NCBI RefSeq assembly: GCF_052056295.1
Contig: NZ_CP182494.1
Span: 372,001 to 436,000 of the forward strand
Origin: Catenovulum sp052056295
Lineage (GTDB): Bacteria > Pseudomonadota > Gammaproteobacteria > Enterobacterales > Alteromonadaceae
DNA: 64,000 bases
Reading direction: 5' to 3'
Shown: one piece after another, positions 44,146-53,748 of the stretch
Layout of the letters: each line of letters begins with the position of its first letter
How positions within the stretch are numbered: position 1 is the stretch's first letter
Notes under the pieces: generated by a model
Told to the model about the DNA's origin: nothing
The model's database searches: none
The model's input: the letters and a program-made list of their open reading frames with translations, nothing else
Position numbers and translations under genes: made by a program

Positions 44146-46214
44146 TTGGTGTTGTTGTTTTGTTTCCATTTTTAAACGGGCAAGAGGGATGCCGCAATCA
44201 AACGGATTTAGTTAAACAAAAATTTAAGCTGTCTAGTCTAGTAACGGCTCTGTCACTAGTCACTTTAGGCATCTCCCCATGCGCGCTGGCTGACACTGCG
44301 CAAACCACTGCAGCAGCTGAACATATTGTTGTTACAGGTACTCGTACTGCAAAATTATTAAGCAACTCTCCCGTTGCGGTTGAGGTTATCACCGCAGACG
44401 AAATTCTTCGCGTTAGCCAAGGCACTGTCGCTCAAGCGCTTAATTATGTTCCTGGACTGGTTGTTACCCGCAGCCAGAAAGACGGCTACAACATTCAAAT
44501 GCAAGGTTTTGGTGGTAATCAGGTATTGGTATTGATTAACAGCCAACCTGTATTAACCCCAACTGGCTCAGAGGTCGATTTAGATCAAATTAGTGTTAAT
44601 GATATCGAGCGAATTGAAGTCATGCGTGGTGCCGGTTCTGTTTTGTATGGCAGCTCAGCTATGGGTGGGGTAATTAATATCATCACCAACAAAGCGATTG
44701 GCAATAGTTCAAAAATTAGCTACGAATTGGCTAACTACCACGACAACGCGATTGACGGCAATGAGTATGAACACCAAACACGCTTAAACATCTCGCGCCA
44801 ATTTGGTAAATGGATAGCCAGAACCAATATTAATTTAATTCAACAACCTGGTTTTGACTACAACAAGCAAGACCAAAAACAATCTTCTGCTAGCGTAGAC
44901 AAATTATTTGCTGACGCTTCATTAACCCGCGAATTTAGCAGCTTTAATGCGCAAGCAAAGTTACGTTACTTTGCTGAAGATAAATTTAAACAAAAAAGCC
45001 GTTTATCGGTTGGTGAAGAAACTGTGGTTTCTGGCTATGGTTCGGAAGTGGAGCAGTACCAATTCGACACCGCTTTTTGGGCAAATAACCAAGCTTGGAA
45101 CATAAATACACGATCCATGCTGCATAAAGAAACTAGTGGCGAAGAAACCAAACGCGACACCACTATTAAGCTCAATGATATAGACGGTAAGTATGTAGTA
45201 ACTATACCGTTAAAGTCGCATAATGCGGAAATTGAGTGGGTTAATGGTGGTGTGGCGCATTTTGATGGATTAGACCAATACAAGGTAGTGCAAAACGGCA
45301 CCATTGAAATTGATAACGAGAGCCGCTCTGCGGCCGAATTGTATAGCCAAGCAAACTACATTCAAGGCGACTTTCAGTTGCTAGCCGGAGCCCGCGGCCA
45401 ATACGACACTGATTTTGGCTGGCATAAAGCTTTGCGTTTATCTGCCATGCTCAAACAAACTTTTGGTGAGCAAAAAATTAACTGGCGTTTTGGTATTGGC
45501 GAAGGTTATCGCGTACCTAACTTAAAAGAGCGCCACTATAATTTCGACCATCGCCACTTAGGTTACGTGGTATGGGGCAATAAAACATTACAGCCTGAAA
45601 CCTCTAAGCAAGCCAATGTAACTATGACTTGGCAAACACCAGTTTGGAACAAACAAGCGGACTTTGAGTTAGAAAGTTATCTACATTTTTCTAAAGTTGA
45701 AAACTTAATTAAAACTGAATTTAACCAAGCTGCAACCCAAGCAGTTAATTACGAATATCAAATATCTAGATATGAAAATATCGACCGAGCAGAGATGAAA
45801 GGTTTTGATATTAGCGCCAAACTCAGTTTAACCAACTGGCAATATCAATTTAATTACAGCTACTTAGATGCCCGCAATCTTGACTCTGGTCGTTTAGCCG
45901 ACCGACCTCGCCATCAGGTTAAAAGCAACTTTTTATATCAGTTATCTAAATACGATTTAGACATTTTGCTCTATTGGCTTTTCCAAGCGGATGAAGCTTA
46001 TAGCAATGAAAATTTTACCGGATTGTCCAACAACAACTGGAGCAGTTGGAACCTAAATTTCACCCAGAGATGGAATGAAAATTTATCTTGGCGCGCCGGT
46101 ATAGACAACATTTTTGACGAGCATGCAGACGAAGCTGCGGTAGCAGCTGGGCAGTTTGATGCAAGAGAAGTTAGCAGCCGACGTTTATACGCAGGCTTTA
46201 CCTATCAATTTTAA
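44112..46214 (+). CDS. hmuR: TonB-dependent heme receptor, HmuR-like
   Basis: About 650-700 residues. The frame is open from an ATG at 44112, but that codon lies in the promoter; the real signal peptide seems to be VKQKFKLSSLVTALSLVTLGISPCALA, starting about 100 bases later, where no in-frame ATG exists. TonB box EHIVVTGTRT; plug (about 75-190: VITADEILRVSQGTVAQALNYVPGLVV, IERIEVMRGAGSVLYGSSAMGGVINIIT); barrel ending in RLYAGFTYQF. HmuR/HemR-like YRVPNLKE and NKTLQPETS stand in place of the FRAP and NPDL heme motifs. Followed by a HmuY-like gene. The 5' end may carry a frameshift. Confidence 0.85.
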   Translation: MFIKMRIIIICVGVVVLFPFLNGQEGCRNQTDLVKQKFKLSSLVTALSLVTLGISPCALADTAQTTAAAEHIVVTGTRTAKLLSNSPVAVEVITADEILRVSQGTVAQALNYVPGLVVTRSQKDGYNIQMQGFGGNQVLVLINSQPVLTPTGSEVDLDQISVNDIERIEVMRGAGSVLYGSSAMGGVINIITNKAIGNSSKISYELANYHDNAIDGNEYEHQTRLNISRQFGKWIARTNINLIQQPGFDYNKQDQKQSSASVDKLFADASLTREFSSFNAQAKLRYFAEDKFKQKSRLSVGEETVVSGYGSEVEQYQFDTAFWANNQAWNINTRSMLHKETSGEETKRDTTIKLNDIDGKYVVTIPLKSHNAEIEWVNGGVAHFDGLDQYKVVQNGTIEIDNESRSAAELYSQANYIQGDFQLLAGARGQYDTDFGWHKALRLSAMLKQTFGEQKINWRFGIGEGYRVPNLKERHYNFDHRHLGYVVWGNKTLQPETSKQANVTMTWQTPVWNKQADFELESYLHFSKVENLIKTEFNQAATQAVNYEYQISRYENIDRAEMKGFDISAKLSLTNWQYQFNYSYLDARNLDSGRLADRPRHQVKSNFLYQLSKYDLDILLYWLFQADEAYSNENFTGLSNNNWSSWNLNFTQRWNENLSWRAGIDNIFDEHADEAAVAAGQFDAREVSSRRLYAGFTYQF

Positions 46215-46234
46215 ATAAAAATTACTTTATAGAG

Positions 46235-47347
46235 ATGCAAACTATGAAACACAATCAATTATTAGTGGCTTCGGCACTTACCTTATTGGCAACTGCTTGT
46301 GGCAGCAGTGATTCAAACGACAGCGGCAGCGACACTGGCGGCAAAGATAATACCCCTGTTGTTAGCAGTTTCGGCCCTTATTCAACCGGTACTTCAGCTG
46401 ATTCTAAATTTGTTTATTTTGATTTGGACACACAAACAGAATTAACTTTAACCGCTGAAGAAGCCGCCGCTAACAGTGAGTGGGATATCGCATTTAAACG
46501 CACAGGTGTTTATTTAAATACCCATGCTGATAACACAGTTGGCATGTACTTCACTGGCAACAATGCAGACTTTTTTGATGCTGACGGCAAAGCCATTGTT
46601 GACAGTTTTGTCAATGCAACCGCTGAAACTGAATTAGAAGATTACACCTCAGTTACAGCTGATGCTGTACCTGCTGACGATATGTTTAAGCAAGATGAAA
46701 CTAAATATATCTTGGATGGTTTTTACGATTATGACCCGGTAAACCATGTAGCTTCAGCGTCGGCTGACAAATACTTTATTGTTCAGTCAGACGGTATCTT
46801 CAGTAAATTCCGCGTTAGTGATTTTGTTAAAACTGCAGCTCGTGGTTTAAGCAGTGTCACTTTTACTTTGGCTAATCAAGGTGCGTCGGATGATAGTTTT
46901 GAAGCTGAAAGCACATTAACTGTTGATGCAGTTGCAGCTTGTGCAAGCTACTTAGGTTTGTATGTTGATTTTGATTTAAAACAAATGGTTTCAAGCACTG
47001 ATGCTTGGGATTTCTACATGCCATGTACTGGCAACAACGACCAAGTTGGTTACGAAATGCATATTGCTGACGATGCGACTGCTATCCAAGACTTTGGCAG
47101 CAATTACTCGGCAATTGATACCGCAGCATTACGTTATTACTACTTCCAACCTGATGAATACCATGTAAAAGCTTTTGATGATCAAGTTTGGTATCAATAC
47201 AACTTACAAAGTGGTCATAAATTGTGGTCGCAATATGGTGTGTATTTAATCAAAACCGCTTCAGCGACTTATAAGTTACAAATTACTGGTTATTACAACG
47301 CTGATTTAGAGTCGGGTAACTACAGCTTCCGCGCGGATGCATTGTAA
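46235..47347 (+). CDS. hmuY: HmuY-like heme-binding lipoprotein
   Basis: 370 residues (367 from a second ATG at 46244). Signal peptide with lipobox LATAC, lipidated Cys at residue 22; a Ser/Asp/Gly-rich linker; then the HmuY pattern: FVYFDLDTQTELTLTAEEAAANSEWDIAFKRTGVYLNTH, where DIAF-R and the N after it are family hallmarks. It is about 150 residues longer than Bacteroidetes HmuY, with a second repeat-like half containing two Cys (AACASYLG and MPCTG). It captures heme outside the cell and hands it to the receptor encoded just upstream. Direct His/Met ligand residues could not be assigned. Confidence 0.8.
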   Translation: MQTMKHNQLLVASALTLLATACGSSDSNDSGSDTGGKDNTPVVSSFGPYSTGTSADSKFVYFDLDTQTELTLTAEEAAANSEWDIAFKRTGVYLNTHADNTVGMYFTGNNADFFDADGKAIVDSFVNATAETELEDYTSVTADAVPADDMFKQDETKYILDGFYDYDPVNHVASASADKYFIVQSDGIFSKFRVSDFVKTAARGLSSVTFTLANQGASDDSFEAESTLTVDAVAACASYLGLYVDFDLKQMVSSTDAWDFYMPCTGNNDQVGYEMHIADDATAIQDFGSNYSAIDTAALRYYYFQPDEYHVKAFDDQVWYQYNLQSGHKLWSQYGVYLIKTASATYKLQITGYYNADLESGNYSFRADAL

Positions 47348-47396
47348 GCCTGACTCTGGTGGTAACAATACCGCTTGGAATTGTGCACAAGGAAAG

Positions 47397-47532
47397 GCGG
47401 TAAACACTGAATAGCGGAGATGCACCAGCAATAAAAAAGCAAACCCTCTGAGCCATGGATGGCTCGGCGGAGCTCCAAGGACGGATTTATGCGTGTTTGC
47501 GTTTTATTGGTGGTGTGTCTCCAGCGGTTTGA
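47397..47532. repeat. Family 2 palindromic repeat, copy A
   Basis: 136 bases, matching copy B (48678-48813) at all but 3 positions. Imperfect outer arms AGCGGAGATGCACCAGCAAT and TTGGTGGTGTGTCTCCAGCG; inner hairpin GAGCCAT-GG-ATGGCTC. It lies between the hmuY and channel genes. Confidence 0.85.
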
Positions 47533-47609
47533 AGTGAGCACTAGCGCCCTGAGTGTGCATATCGCACGAAACGCTTAACAAATTAAATTTAAGTCACGAA
47601 AGAAAAATT

Positions 47610-48200
47610 ATGATCACCCAAATTGAACAACTTATGTACCAGATGTCAGACTTTTTCATGGCACCTGTACTAATCCTGCTTGTTATCTTATTCATCTACA
47701 GCTTATTCGCCATTGGCGAATGTGTCGCACAAACATGGCAGCGCAAACAAAACCAAAATCATTTTAATGAATTTGTAAACAGCAAGGATGTTGCTCAATT
47801 TTCAGGAAAGAATTTACAAGGTTATCCAATTGCCCAATTGGCTAATCACAACAAAAAAATTGATAAAGACCAGTTAGACGTGGCTGCACTTAAATTATTA
47901 GAAGGTGTACGTAATGTTAGCCGCCTTGCGCCAATGTTAGGTCTAATCGCCACTATGATCCCAATGGGGCCAGCGCTTAAAAGTTTGGCCGACGGTGATA
48001 TTCAAGGTATCAGCGAAAACCTCATTATCGCATTCTCAGCAGTTATTTTTGGTTTGGTAATCGCTTCTATTACATTTTGGATCGCCAGTGTGAAAAAGCG
48101 TTGGTTGGCTGAAGAGTTGGTTGCAGTTAACGCACGAGCCAATTTATCTAATCCGCAAACAACAAAAACACAAGCGGAGCAAAACAATGCGGCTGCTTGA
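47610..48200 (+). CDS. MotA/TolQ/ExbB-type proton channel of the Hmu locus
   Basis: 196 residues from the ATG at 47610; an upstream in-frame ATG at 47553 overlaps no ribosome site. One span near residues 16-35 (MAPVLILLVILFIYSLFAIG) and a paired span late (LIIAFSAVIFGLVIASITFWIAS), with the family loop APMLGLIATMIPMGPALKSLADGDIQGISENL between them. This is the reduced ExbB-like component known from hmu operons (P. gingivalis-type), thought to power a cytoplasmic-membrane or chelatase complex with the DUF2149 protein. It overlaps that gene by 14 bases. Confidence 0.85.
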   Translation: MITQIEQLMYQMSDFFMAPVLILLVILFIYSLFAIGECVAQTWQRKQNQNHFNEFVNSKDVAQFSGKNLQGYPIAQLANHNKKIDKDQLDVAALKLLEGVRNVSRLAPMLGLIATMIPMGPALKSLADGDIQGISENLIIAFSAVIFGLVIASITFWIASVKKRWLAEELVAVNARANLSNPQTTKTQAEQNNAAA

Positions 48201-48501
48201 TGAAGACGAAGCAATCAACCCAGCATTAAGCGTGGTCAACTTAGTTGACGTTTTTTTGGTGTTAATCGCCGCGCTGTTAATTGCGATTGCACAAAACCCA
48301 ATGAATCCGTTTAGTGCCGAAAATGTCACTGTAATTAAAAACGCGGGTGAGCCGAATATGGAAATGATTATCAAAAATGGTGAAACCATTGAGACGTTTA
48401 AAAGTAGCGGCGAAATTGGTTCGGGTGAAGGCACTAAAGCAGGTGTTGCCTACAAAATGGCTGATGGGTCAATTGTATATGTACCGGAAGGCGGCGAATA
48501 G
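48187..48501 (+). CDS. DUF2149 protein (ExbD-like partner)
   Basis: 104 residues from the ATG at 48187, overlapping the channel gene. N-terminal RLLDEDEAINPALSVVNLVDVFLVLIAALLIAIAQNP: one membrane span whose start holds an Asp (VNLVDVF), recalling the ExbD/TolR proton-path Asp; then a short periplasmic domain ending GGE. DUF2149 proteins are fixed companions of the MotA/ExbB-like protein in hmu loci. A tight two-gene unit bounded on each side by family 2 repeats. Confidence 0.85.
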   Translation: MRLLDEDEAINPALSVVNLVDVFLVLIAALLIAIAQNPMNPFSAENVTVIKNAGEPNMEMIIKNGETIETFKSSGEIGSGEGTKAGVAYKMADGSIVYVPEGGE

Positions 48502-48866
48502 TTTGTAATTTCGTTCGGTGCCAACAATGCCGCATGGAATTACCATCGCCAAACGCTGCAAGCCGTCCATGGGCGCTCTCGAATTGCATCCATGCAATTC
48601 AAGGTTGGCTCTCGGTAATTTCGATGCAGCATTATGTGCGACTTAGGAGTTGGAATAGCGCACGGTTAGAAAGAAGCGCGGTAAACACAGAATAGCGGAG
48701 ATGCACCAGCAAGAAAAAAGCAAACCCTCTGAGCCATGGATGGCTCGGCGGAGCTCCAAGGATGGATTTATGCGTGTTTGCGTTTTATTGGTGGTGTGTC
48801 TCCAGCGGTTTGAGATGTGCACAAACGCTACAAGCAAAATTAAATAACATAACAAGAGTTACAACA
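48502..48866. repeat. Repeat-filled gap with family 2 copy B
   Basis: Family 2 copy B is at 48678-48813. The first half (48520-48650) holds another palindromic block: AATTACC/GGTAATT arms near 48539 and 48614, and a hairpin GAATTGCAT-CC-ATGCAATTC at 48583-48602. No gene is seen. Confidence 0.7.
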
Positions 48867-51800
48867 ATGAACACACGATCTCGATTGTTAACCTACATAA
48901 CAAGCATATTGTGCTGCTGGTTAAGCATTTTCAGCTTAAATGCCACAGCCAATGCAGCTACAACCAACAACCCAACAATACTCTGGGTTAATGGCTCACA
49001 CGCAGACAGAGCCAAAGTAAATTTACTAAAAGACAATCTCGCCAAAGCCAATATAGAGCTAGTCGCAAAAAGTGCTAAAAGTCTCTTGGATGATAAGCAA
49101 GCCAGCCAACAAAACATCCGCAATTTTAATCAATATAACTTAGTGATATTTGCCGGTGTTTCAAAGCGCGACAGCCAAAACAGCTTCGCACCATTAGAGC
49201 CTTTAGCTGCAAACAGTCAAACAGACTTGCTCGCATTAAAATGGCAAGACAATCCTAAATTAAACAAAGGATTATCCAGCGAGCAAGTTAACAGCATAAT
49301 TGCATATTACGAAAATGGTGGCGGTGAAAACATGCGCCGCTTAACTCAATACCTGCAACACAAAGTATTTGTTATGGATGGGCAAAATAGCGCTGCATTT
49401 GCCATTCAATCACCTATCGTATTTCCTGATGTGGGTATCTACCACCCACAATATCAAAATCTAGTATTTGAACAATTAACCGATTATTTAACTTGGTACA
49501 AAAGCGAGTTTTCAGCCGATATCAAGGCGAATGGCCAAAGCAACCAACCTGTAGTTGGCGTGTTATTTGCGCGTAATTTAATTGAATCAGACAGCACCTT
49601 ATTGGTGGATGAAACCATTAAAAAATTAGCCGCACAAGGTGTTATCGCGCTGCCGTTTTATTTTGAATTAAGCCCAATGGCGGGTGACTATAGCTATATA
49701 TTAACTAGCCAAGTTGGCGGCGAAAAACACACAGTAATAGACGCCATTATTAACTATCGTTCAATTCACTGGGCAAACAAACGCAAAGTAGAATTTGAAA
49801 ACTTAGGCGTACCTGTACTACAAGGTTTAACCTATTACGATGGCAATCAACAACACTGGGAAGCAAGCAGCCAAGGTATTTCACCTAACATGACACCATT
49901 CCAGTTAGTTATGCCAGAGTCAGCCGGTGTGACAGATCCAATTATTGTTGCCGCAATGGACAGAAGAACTTCTAAGCTAGAAATTATCGACTATCAACTA
50001 GAACACTTAGTTAGCCGCGCGCACAACTGGGCTAAGTTAAAACATAAAAAAAATGCCGATAAAAAATTTACTGTAATGGTTTGGGGCGACAGTGATGTTG
50101 GTGCATCTTATTTAAATGTACCAGGCAGTTTGACCTCTATTTCGAACAGTTTAAACCAACAAGGTTATGCGATTAACGCAGTAAAAGATGACTATTTCAC
50201 TAGCCGTATCGACCGAATTTTAAGCCCGTTTTACCGCAACTATCAGTTAGATGAATTGATAAAAGACGACCTTGCCGAGTTAATGCCAGTTGAAGAATAT
50301 CTGCATTGGTTTAATCAATTACCTGCCAATATTCGCCAACCAATTAATGACTTTTGGGGCACAGCACAATCAAGCAAATTTATGGTAGTCGAGCGCGAAG
50401 GCAAACAATATTTTGTCATTCCACGCATTCGCAACGGCAATATGTTAGTGATGCGCCAACCGCCGCGCTCAGAAAATGAAGAAGACGAAAAACGCTATTA
50501 CCACGAAGAAACCGTGCCTATGAATCACTACTATTTGGCTGCGTATTTTTACGCTCGCCAATATTGGGCAAGTGATGCAATTGTTCACTTAGGTACTCAT
50601 GGTTCACACGAATATTTACCGGGTAAAGAGCGTGGATTGTCGTTGTACGACCAAAGCAACCTCGCCACTTGGCATACACCAGTTATTTACCCATTTATTG
50701 TTGATGATGTTGGCGAAGCCATGCAAACCAAACGTCGTGGTAGCGCAACTGTTATTGCCCACATGACACCACCATTTGCTGCCGCAGGTTTACAAAACGA
50801 AGTGGCCGATTTGCACGAATTAATGCATCAGTACAAGTCACTCGACCAAGGTGGGGTAAAACAAAAGACGGCTGAACAAATTATTGATGCCTGTTTTGAC
50901 AACAAAATTTGTGAAGATTTAGCGTGGCAACGCACGGATATTTCAGCCAAATTCGATGAATTCTTGCAAGAATTACATGTGTATTTGGAAGACTTAGCCA
51001 CTGAAAATCAGCCACTTGGCTTACATACATTTGGCGAACTTTCAGTGCAGAAACTCTTGGTTTCAACGCTAATTCAAATGTTAGGTAAACCTTTTAGAGA
51101 GCAAGCACTGGCTTATCAGAAAGAGCACCATGACCATGGTGAACATCAGCATGATCACGATGAAGAAGCTCAACAAGATCGCCATTTAGATTTTAATTCA
51201 ACTGAATTAGAAGCCATTCCAGGATTTGAGTTAATTGAACATTATGTCGTTGAACAACATAAGTTTGATGCTGACTTTGATGAAGCCCTAGTTGAGCAGT
51301 TAGAAAAAGCCCGTGAGCTGTACAACAAAATGACAGGTATTCGCGAAATTGAACATTTGTCAGCGGCTTTAAGTGGTAAATATATCCCAGTGAAAACCGG
51401 TGGCGATCCAATTCGTCATCCAGATTCATTAGCAACTGGTGATAATCTTTATGGCTTTGATCCAAGCCGAGTGCCAACCCAAGCCGCTTATCAACAAGGT
51501 GTAGAATTAACCGAAAAATTAATTGCCGATTACTACCAAAAACACGGTCGGTATCCAGACAAACTCGCTTTTAGTTTATGGTCAATGGAAACCATGCGTC
51601 ACTACGGTGTATTAGAATCGCAAGTATTGGCGGCCATGGGTGTTAAACCAGTATGGAGCAGCGACGGCCGCGTAACTGGTACTGAAATTATCCCAATGCG
51701 CGAGCTAAAACGTCCAAGAGTAGACGTGGTGTTATCGGCAACTGGTTTATATCGCGATGCGTTTCCAAACGTAATGTTATGGATGGCAAAAGCCATTCGC

Positions 51801-52937
51801 GAAGTAACAGAGCTAAAAGAAGCAAACAACTCCTTGTGGGACAACAGCCAAAAAGTTAAAGCACAGCTGCTTGAACAAGGCATAAGTGAAGACGACGCTG
51901 TATATATGTCATCGGTGCGTATTTTCTCGAATGAATCGGGTAACTATGGCTCAGGTTTGGGCGGTTCAACCATAGCATCTGACACTTGGGAAACCGACAG
52001 CAAACTGGCTGATTTATACCTATCACGCATGGGTTATGCCTATGGTGACGACAACAGCCGTTGGGGCGAAAAGCTAGCCGATGCGGATTTATACGCCAAA
52101 CAATTATCTGGCACAGATATCGCCTTGTTCTCGCGTTCATCCAACATATTTGGCATGTTATCGTCGGACGATCCATTCCAATATTTTGGTGGTTTAGCTT
52201 TGGCTGTGCGTAACTTAGATGGTCAGTCGCCAGAAATGGTGATCAGCAATTTGCGTGACGCCAACAATGGTAAAGCTGAAAGCGCAGCAACCTTTTTAGC
52301 CAAAGAATTACGCACGCGCCAATTCCACCAACGTTGGGTAGAAGAAATGCAAAAAGAAGGTTATAGCGGTGCCGTTACTATGGCGAGCAGCTTAAGTAAT
52401 TTCTTTGGCTGGCAAGTAATGGATCCAAACCTAGTGCGCGACGACCAATGGGATGAGTTTTATCAAGTTTATGTTAAAGACAAATTAGACGTAGACATTA
52501 ACGAATGGTTTGAAAAAAACAACCCTAAATCGCAAGCAAATATGATTGAGCGCATGTTAGAAGCAAGCCGCAAAGAATATTGGCAAGCCGATGCACAAAC
52601 CTTAAAAGACTTGATAGAGCGTTACCAATACCTAGTTAATCAATACAATCTTGTGGTTGAAAATGAAAAACTACGTGAATACGCCGAGCAACAAGCGACA
52701 GGTTTTGGTTTAGAGCTCAAATTACCGGTGGCGGAAGCACCTGCACTAGATGTATCGGCCGCAGCCAATGCCCAAGCAACCGAGCAAGTTAGTGGCCAAA
52801 AACTTGAAAAGCAGCAACAAAACACCAACCAAGCAGAGCCAGATAACACCATATACGCCATGTTCGCAGGCTGTTTATTGTTTGTATTTGCTGGCGTGTT
52901 AAAACAGATGTTGTGGAGAAGGGCGGTTTTAAGCTAA
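48867..52937 (+). CDS. hmuS: CobN/ChlH-family chelatase HmuS-like, membrane-anchored
   Basis: 1356 residues from the ATG at 48867; the frame is open earlier but through a repeat. Signal peptide (LLTYITSILCCWLSIFSLNATANA), CobN-type chelatase body with HLGTHGSHEYLPGKERGLS (His574 region), SVRIFSNESGNYGSGLG and LSLWSMETMRHYG motifs, a His/Asp-rich loop at about residues 752-775 (HHDHGEHQHDHDEE type), and a C-terminal span (YAMFAGCLLFVFAGVLKQMLW) ending in Arg-rich residues. HmuS of Bacteroidetes hmu operons is this type and is proposed to remove iron from heme. Signal peptide and tail anchor place the body in the periplasm. No CobS/CobT or cobalamin genes lie nearby, so vitamin B12 synthesis is unlikely. 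Confidence 0.85.
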   Translation: MNTRSRLLTYITSILCCWLSIFSLNATANAATTNNPTILWVNGSHADRAKVNLLKDNLAKANIELVAKSAKSLLDDKQASQQNIRNFNQYNLVIFAGVSKRDSQNSFAPLEPLAANSQTDLLALKWQDNPKLNKGLSSEQVNSIIAYYENGGGENMRRLTQYLQHKVFVMDGQNSAAFAIQSPIVFPDVGIYHPQYQNLVFEQLTDYLTWYKSEFSADIKANGQSNQPVVGVLFARNLIESDSTLLVDETIKKLAAQGVIALPFYFELSPMAGDYSYILTSQVGGEKHTVIDAIINYRSIHWANKRKVEFENLGVPVLQGLTYYDGNQQHWEASSQGISPNMTPFQLVMPESAGVTDPIIVAAMDRRTSKLEIIDYQLEHLVSRAHNWAKLKHKKNADKKFTVMVWGDSDVGASYLNVPGSLTSISNSLNQQGYAINAVKDDYFTSRIDRILSPFYRNYQLDELIKDDLAELMPVEEYLHWFNQLPANIRQPINDFWGTAQSSKFMVVEREGKQYFVIPRIRNGNMLVMRQPPRSENEEDEKRYYHEETVPMNHYYLAAYFYARQYWASDAIVHLGTHGSHEYLPGKERGLSLYDQSNLATWHTPVIYPFIVDDVGEAMQTKRRGSATVIAHMTPPFAAAGLQNEVADLHELMHQYKSLDQGGVKQKTAEQIIDACFDNKICEDLAWQRTDISAKFDEFLQELHVYLEDLATENQPLGLHTFGELSVQKLLVSTLIQMLGKPFREQALAYQKEHHDHGEHQHDHDEEAQQDRHLDFNSTELEAIPGFELIEHYVVEQHKFDADFDEALVEQLEKARELYNKMTGIREIEHLSAALSGKYIPVKTGGDPIRHPDSLATGDNLYGFDPSRVPTQAAYQQGVELTEKLIADYYQKHGRYPDKLAFSLWSMETMRHYGVLESQVLAAMGVKPVWSSDGRVTGTEIIPMRELKRPRVDVVLSATGLYRDAFPNVMLWMAKAIREVTELKEANNSLWDNSQKVKAQLLEQGISEDDAVYMSSVRIFSNESGNYGSGLGGSTIASDTWETDSKLADLYLSRMGYAYGDDNSRWGEKLADADLYAKQLSGTDIALFSRSSNIFGMLSSDDPFQYFGGLALAVRNLDGQSPEMVISNLRDANNGKAESAATFLAKELRTRQFHQRWVEEMQKEGYSGAVTMASSLSNFFGWQVMDPNLVRDDQWDEFYQVYVKDKLDVDINEWFEKNNPKSQANMIERMLEASRKEYWQADAQTLKDLIERYQYLVNQYNLVVENEKLREYAEQQATGFGLELKLPVAEAPALDVSAAANAQATEQVSGQKLEKQQQNTNQAEPDNTIYAMFAGCLLFVFAGVLKQMLWRRAVLS

Positions 52938-52950
52938 CGCTTATATATTG

Positions 52951-52978
52951 GGCCAGCATTCTGCTGGCCTTGATATTT
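52951..52978 (+). terminator. Probable terminator of the hmu operon
   Basis: GGCCAGCA-TTC-TGCTGGCC, 14 bases after the hmuS stop, followed by TTGATATTTT. The T tract is interrupted. Confidence 0.65.
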
Positions 52979-53012
52979 TACGCCGAGTTTATCTTGGACA
53001 TTTACTGAACTT

Positions 53013-53747
53013 TTAGTTATTTGGCAAAATGTTCATGCCATATTGGTGGAACAAAAATATTGGAAATGCACTTAACACATAAATAAATTTTTCGTGCTTT
53101 AGCTGTAGGCACTGCTGATTAGCAATGTCGATTTGTTCAGGGAGAGATAACTCTGAATACTTGGTTTTAGCTGGCGCTCCGAGTATTTTATGAGCAGCAA
53201 CATCGACATTAAATACGACCAATTTCAGCCATGTTTCTTTGGATAATTTTCGCGGATCTGCGAGGTGAGCTATGCCTCTAGTTGAAAGCTGTTTGTACTG
53301 TTTACAGTCTTCCAAGGAAGCAGTTTGCGGCGTAAATTCCTCAAGGTTCATAACATCTCGGATTGCTTCAACCATAGGGTAGCTGATGAACATTTTACCC
53401 ATATCGGTTTCGTCGGAGAAATAGCTTACCATGTCTGCTAATTTTTGGCTGTCATAACTTTCATCGTGGCAGTCCATATCAAAAAACAGGTATATTTGGT
53501 TGATGTCATCTACTTCATAGTCTGCAAGAAGGGTTTTGTTCTTTGGAACATCGTTTGATTCTTTTAAGATTTCCAGCGTGTCTAGGGCATAGTCGTCTTC
53601 CGACAAAATTTTGTAGAGTTTATAGATGTCGTTGCCGAAACTGCAAGCTACAATATTCTTTTCGTCCAAGAAGAAGCGTTTTAAATTGTTAAAGTATTGG
53701 TGCTCTCTTTTTTCGCCTTCAAAAACACACAAAATTATACTTTGCAC
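53013..53747 (-). CDS. TOPRIM-like (RloB/AriB-type) protein
   Basis: 244 residues from a GTG one base after the ATPase stop, with AAAGGA 10 bases upstream: the two genes are coupled. N-terminal IILCVFEGEKREHQYFNNLKRFF has the Glu of TOPRIM/RloB folds (EGEK-E-YF), and IYLFFDMDCHDESYD gives the second D-x-D metal motif. The C-terminal half is helical. Members of this fold pair with SMC-like ATPases in OLD, PARIS and Rlo loci, where they act as nucleases released by the ATPase on phage infection. Metal-dependent nuclease action is inferred; no match to a named system was verified. Confidence 0.75.
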   Translation of the reverse strand: MQSIILCVFEGEKREHQYFNNLKRFFLDEKNIVACSFGNDIYKLYKILSEDDYALDTLEILKESNDVPKNKTLLADYEVDDINQIYLFFDMDCHDESYDSQKLADMVSYFSDETDMGKMFISYPMVEAIRDVMNLEEFTPQTASLEDCKQYKQLSTRGIAHLADPRKLSKETWLKLVVFNVDVAAHKILGAPAKTKYSELSLPEQIDIANQQCLQLKHEKFIYVLSAFPIFLFHQYGMNILPNN

Positions 53748-53748
53748 C

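Noticed and set aside
44186..44215. A separate leader peptide starting at the GAGGG-ATG before hmuR
   Set aside because: Only 8 codons before a stop and no metabolic logic; treated instead as a possible frameshifted start.
48762..48866. N-terminal extension of the HmuS-like gene
   Set aside because: This part of the frame is family 2 repeat; the ATG at 48867 is followed directly by a signal peptide.
48867..52937. CobN of cobalamin synthesis
   Set aside because: No cobalamin genes or B12 riboswitch nearby; signal peptide, anchor and hmu-type neighbours favour HmuS.
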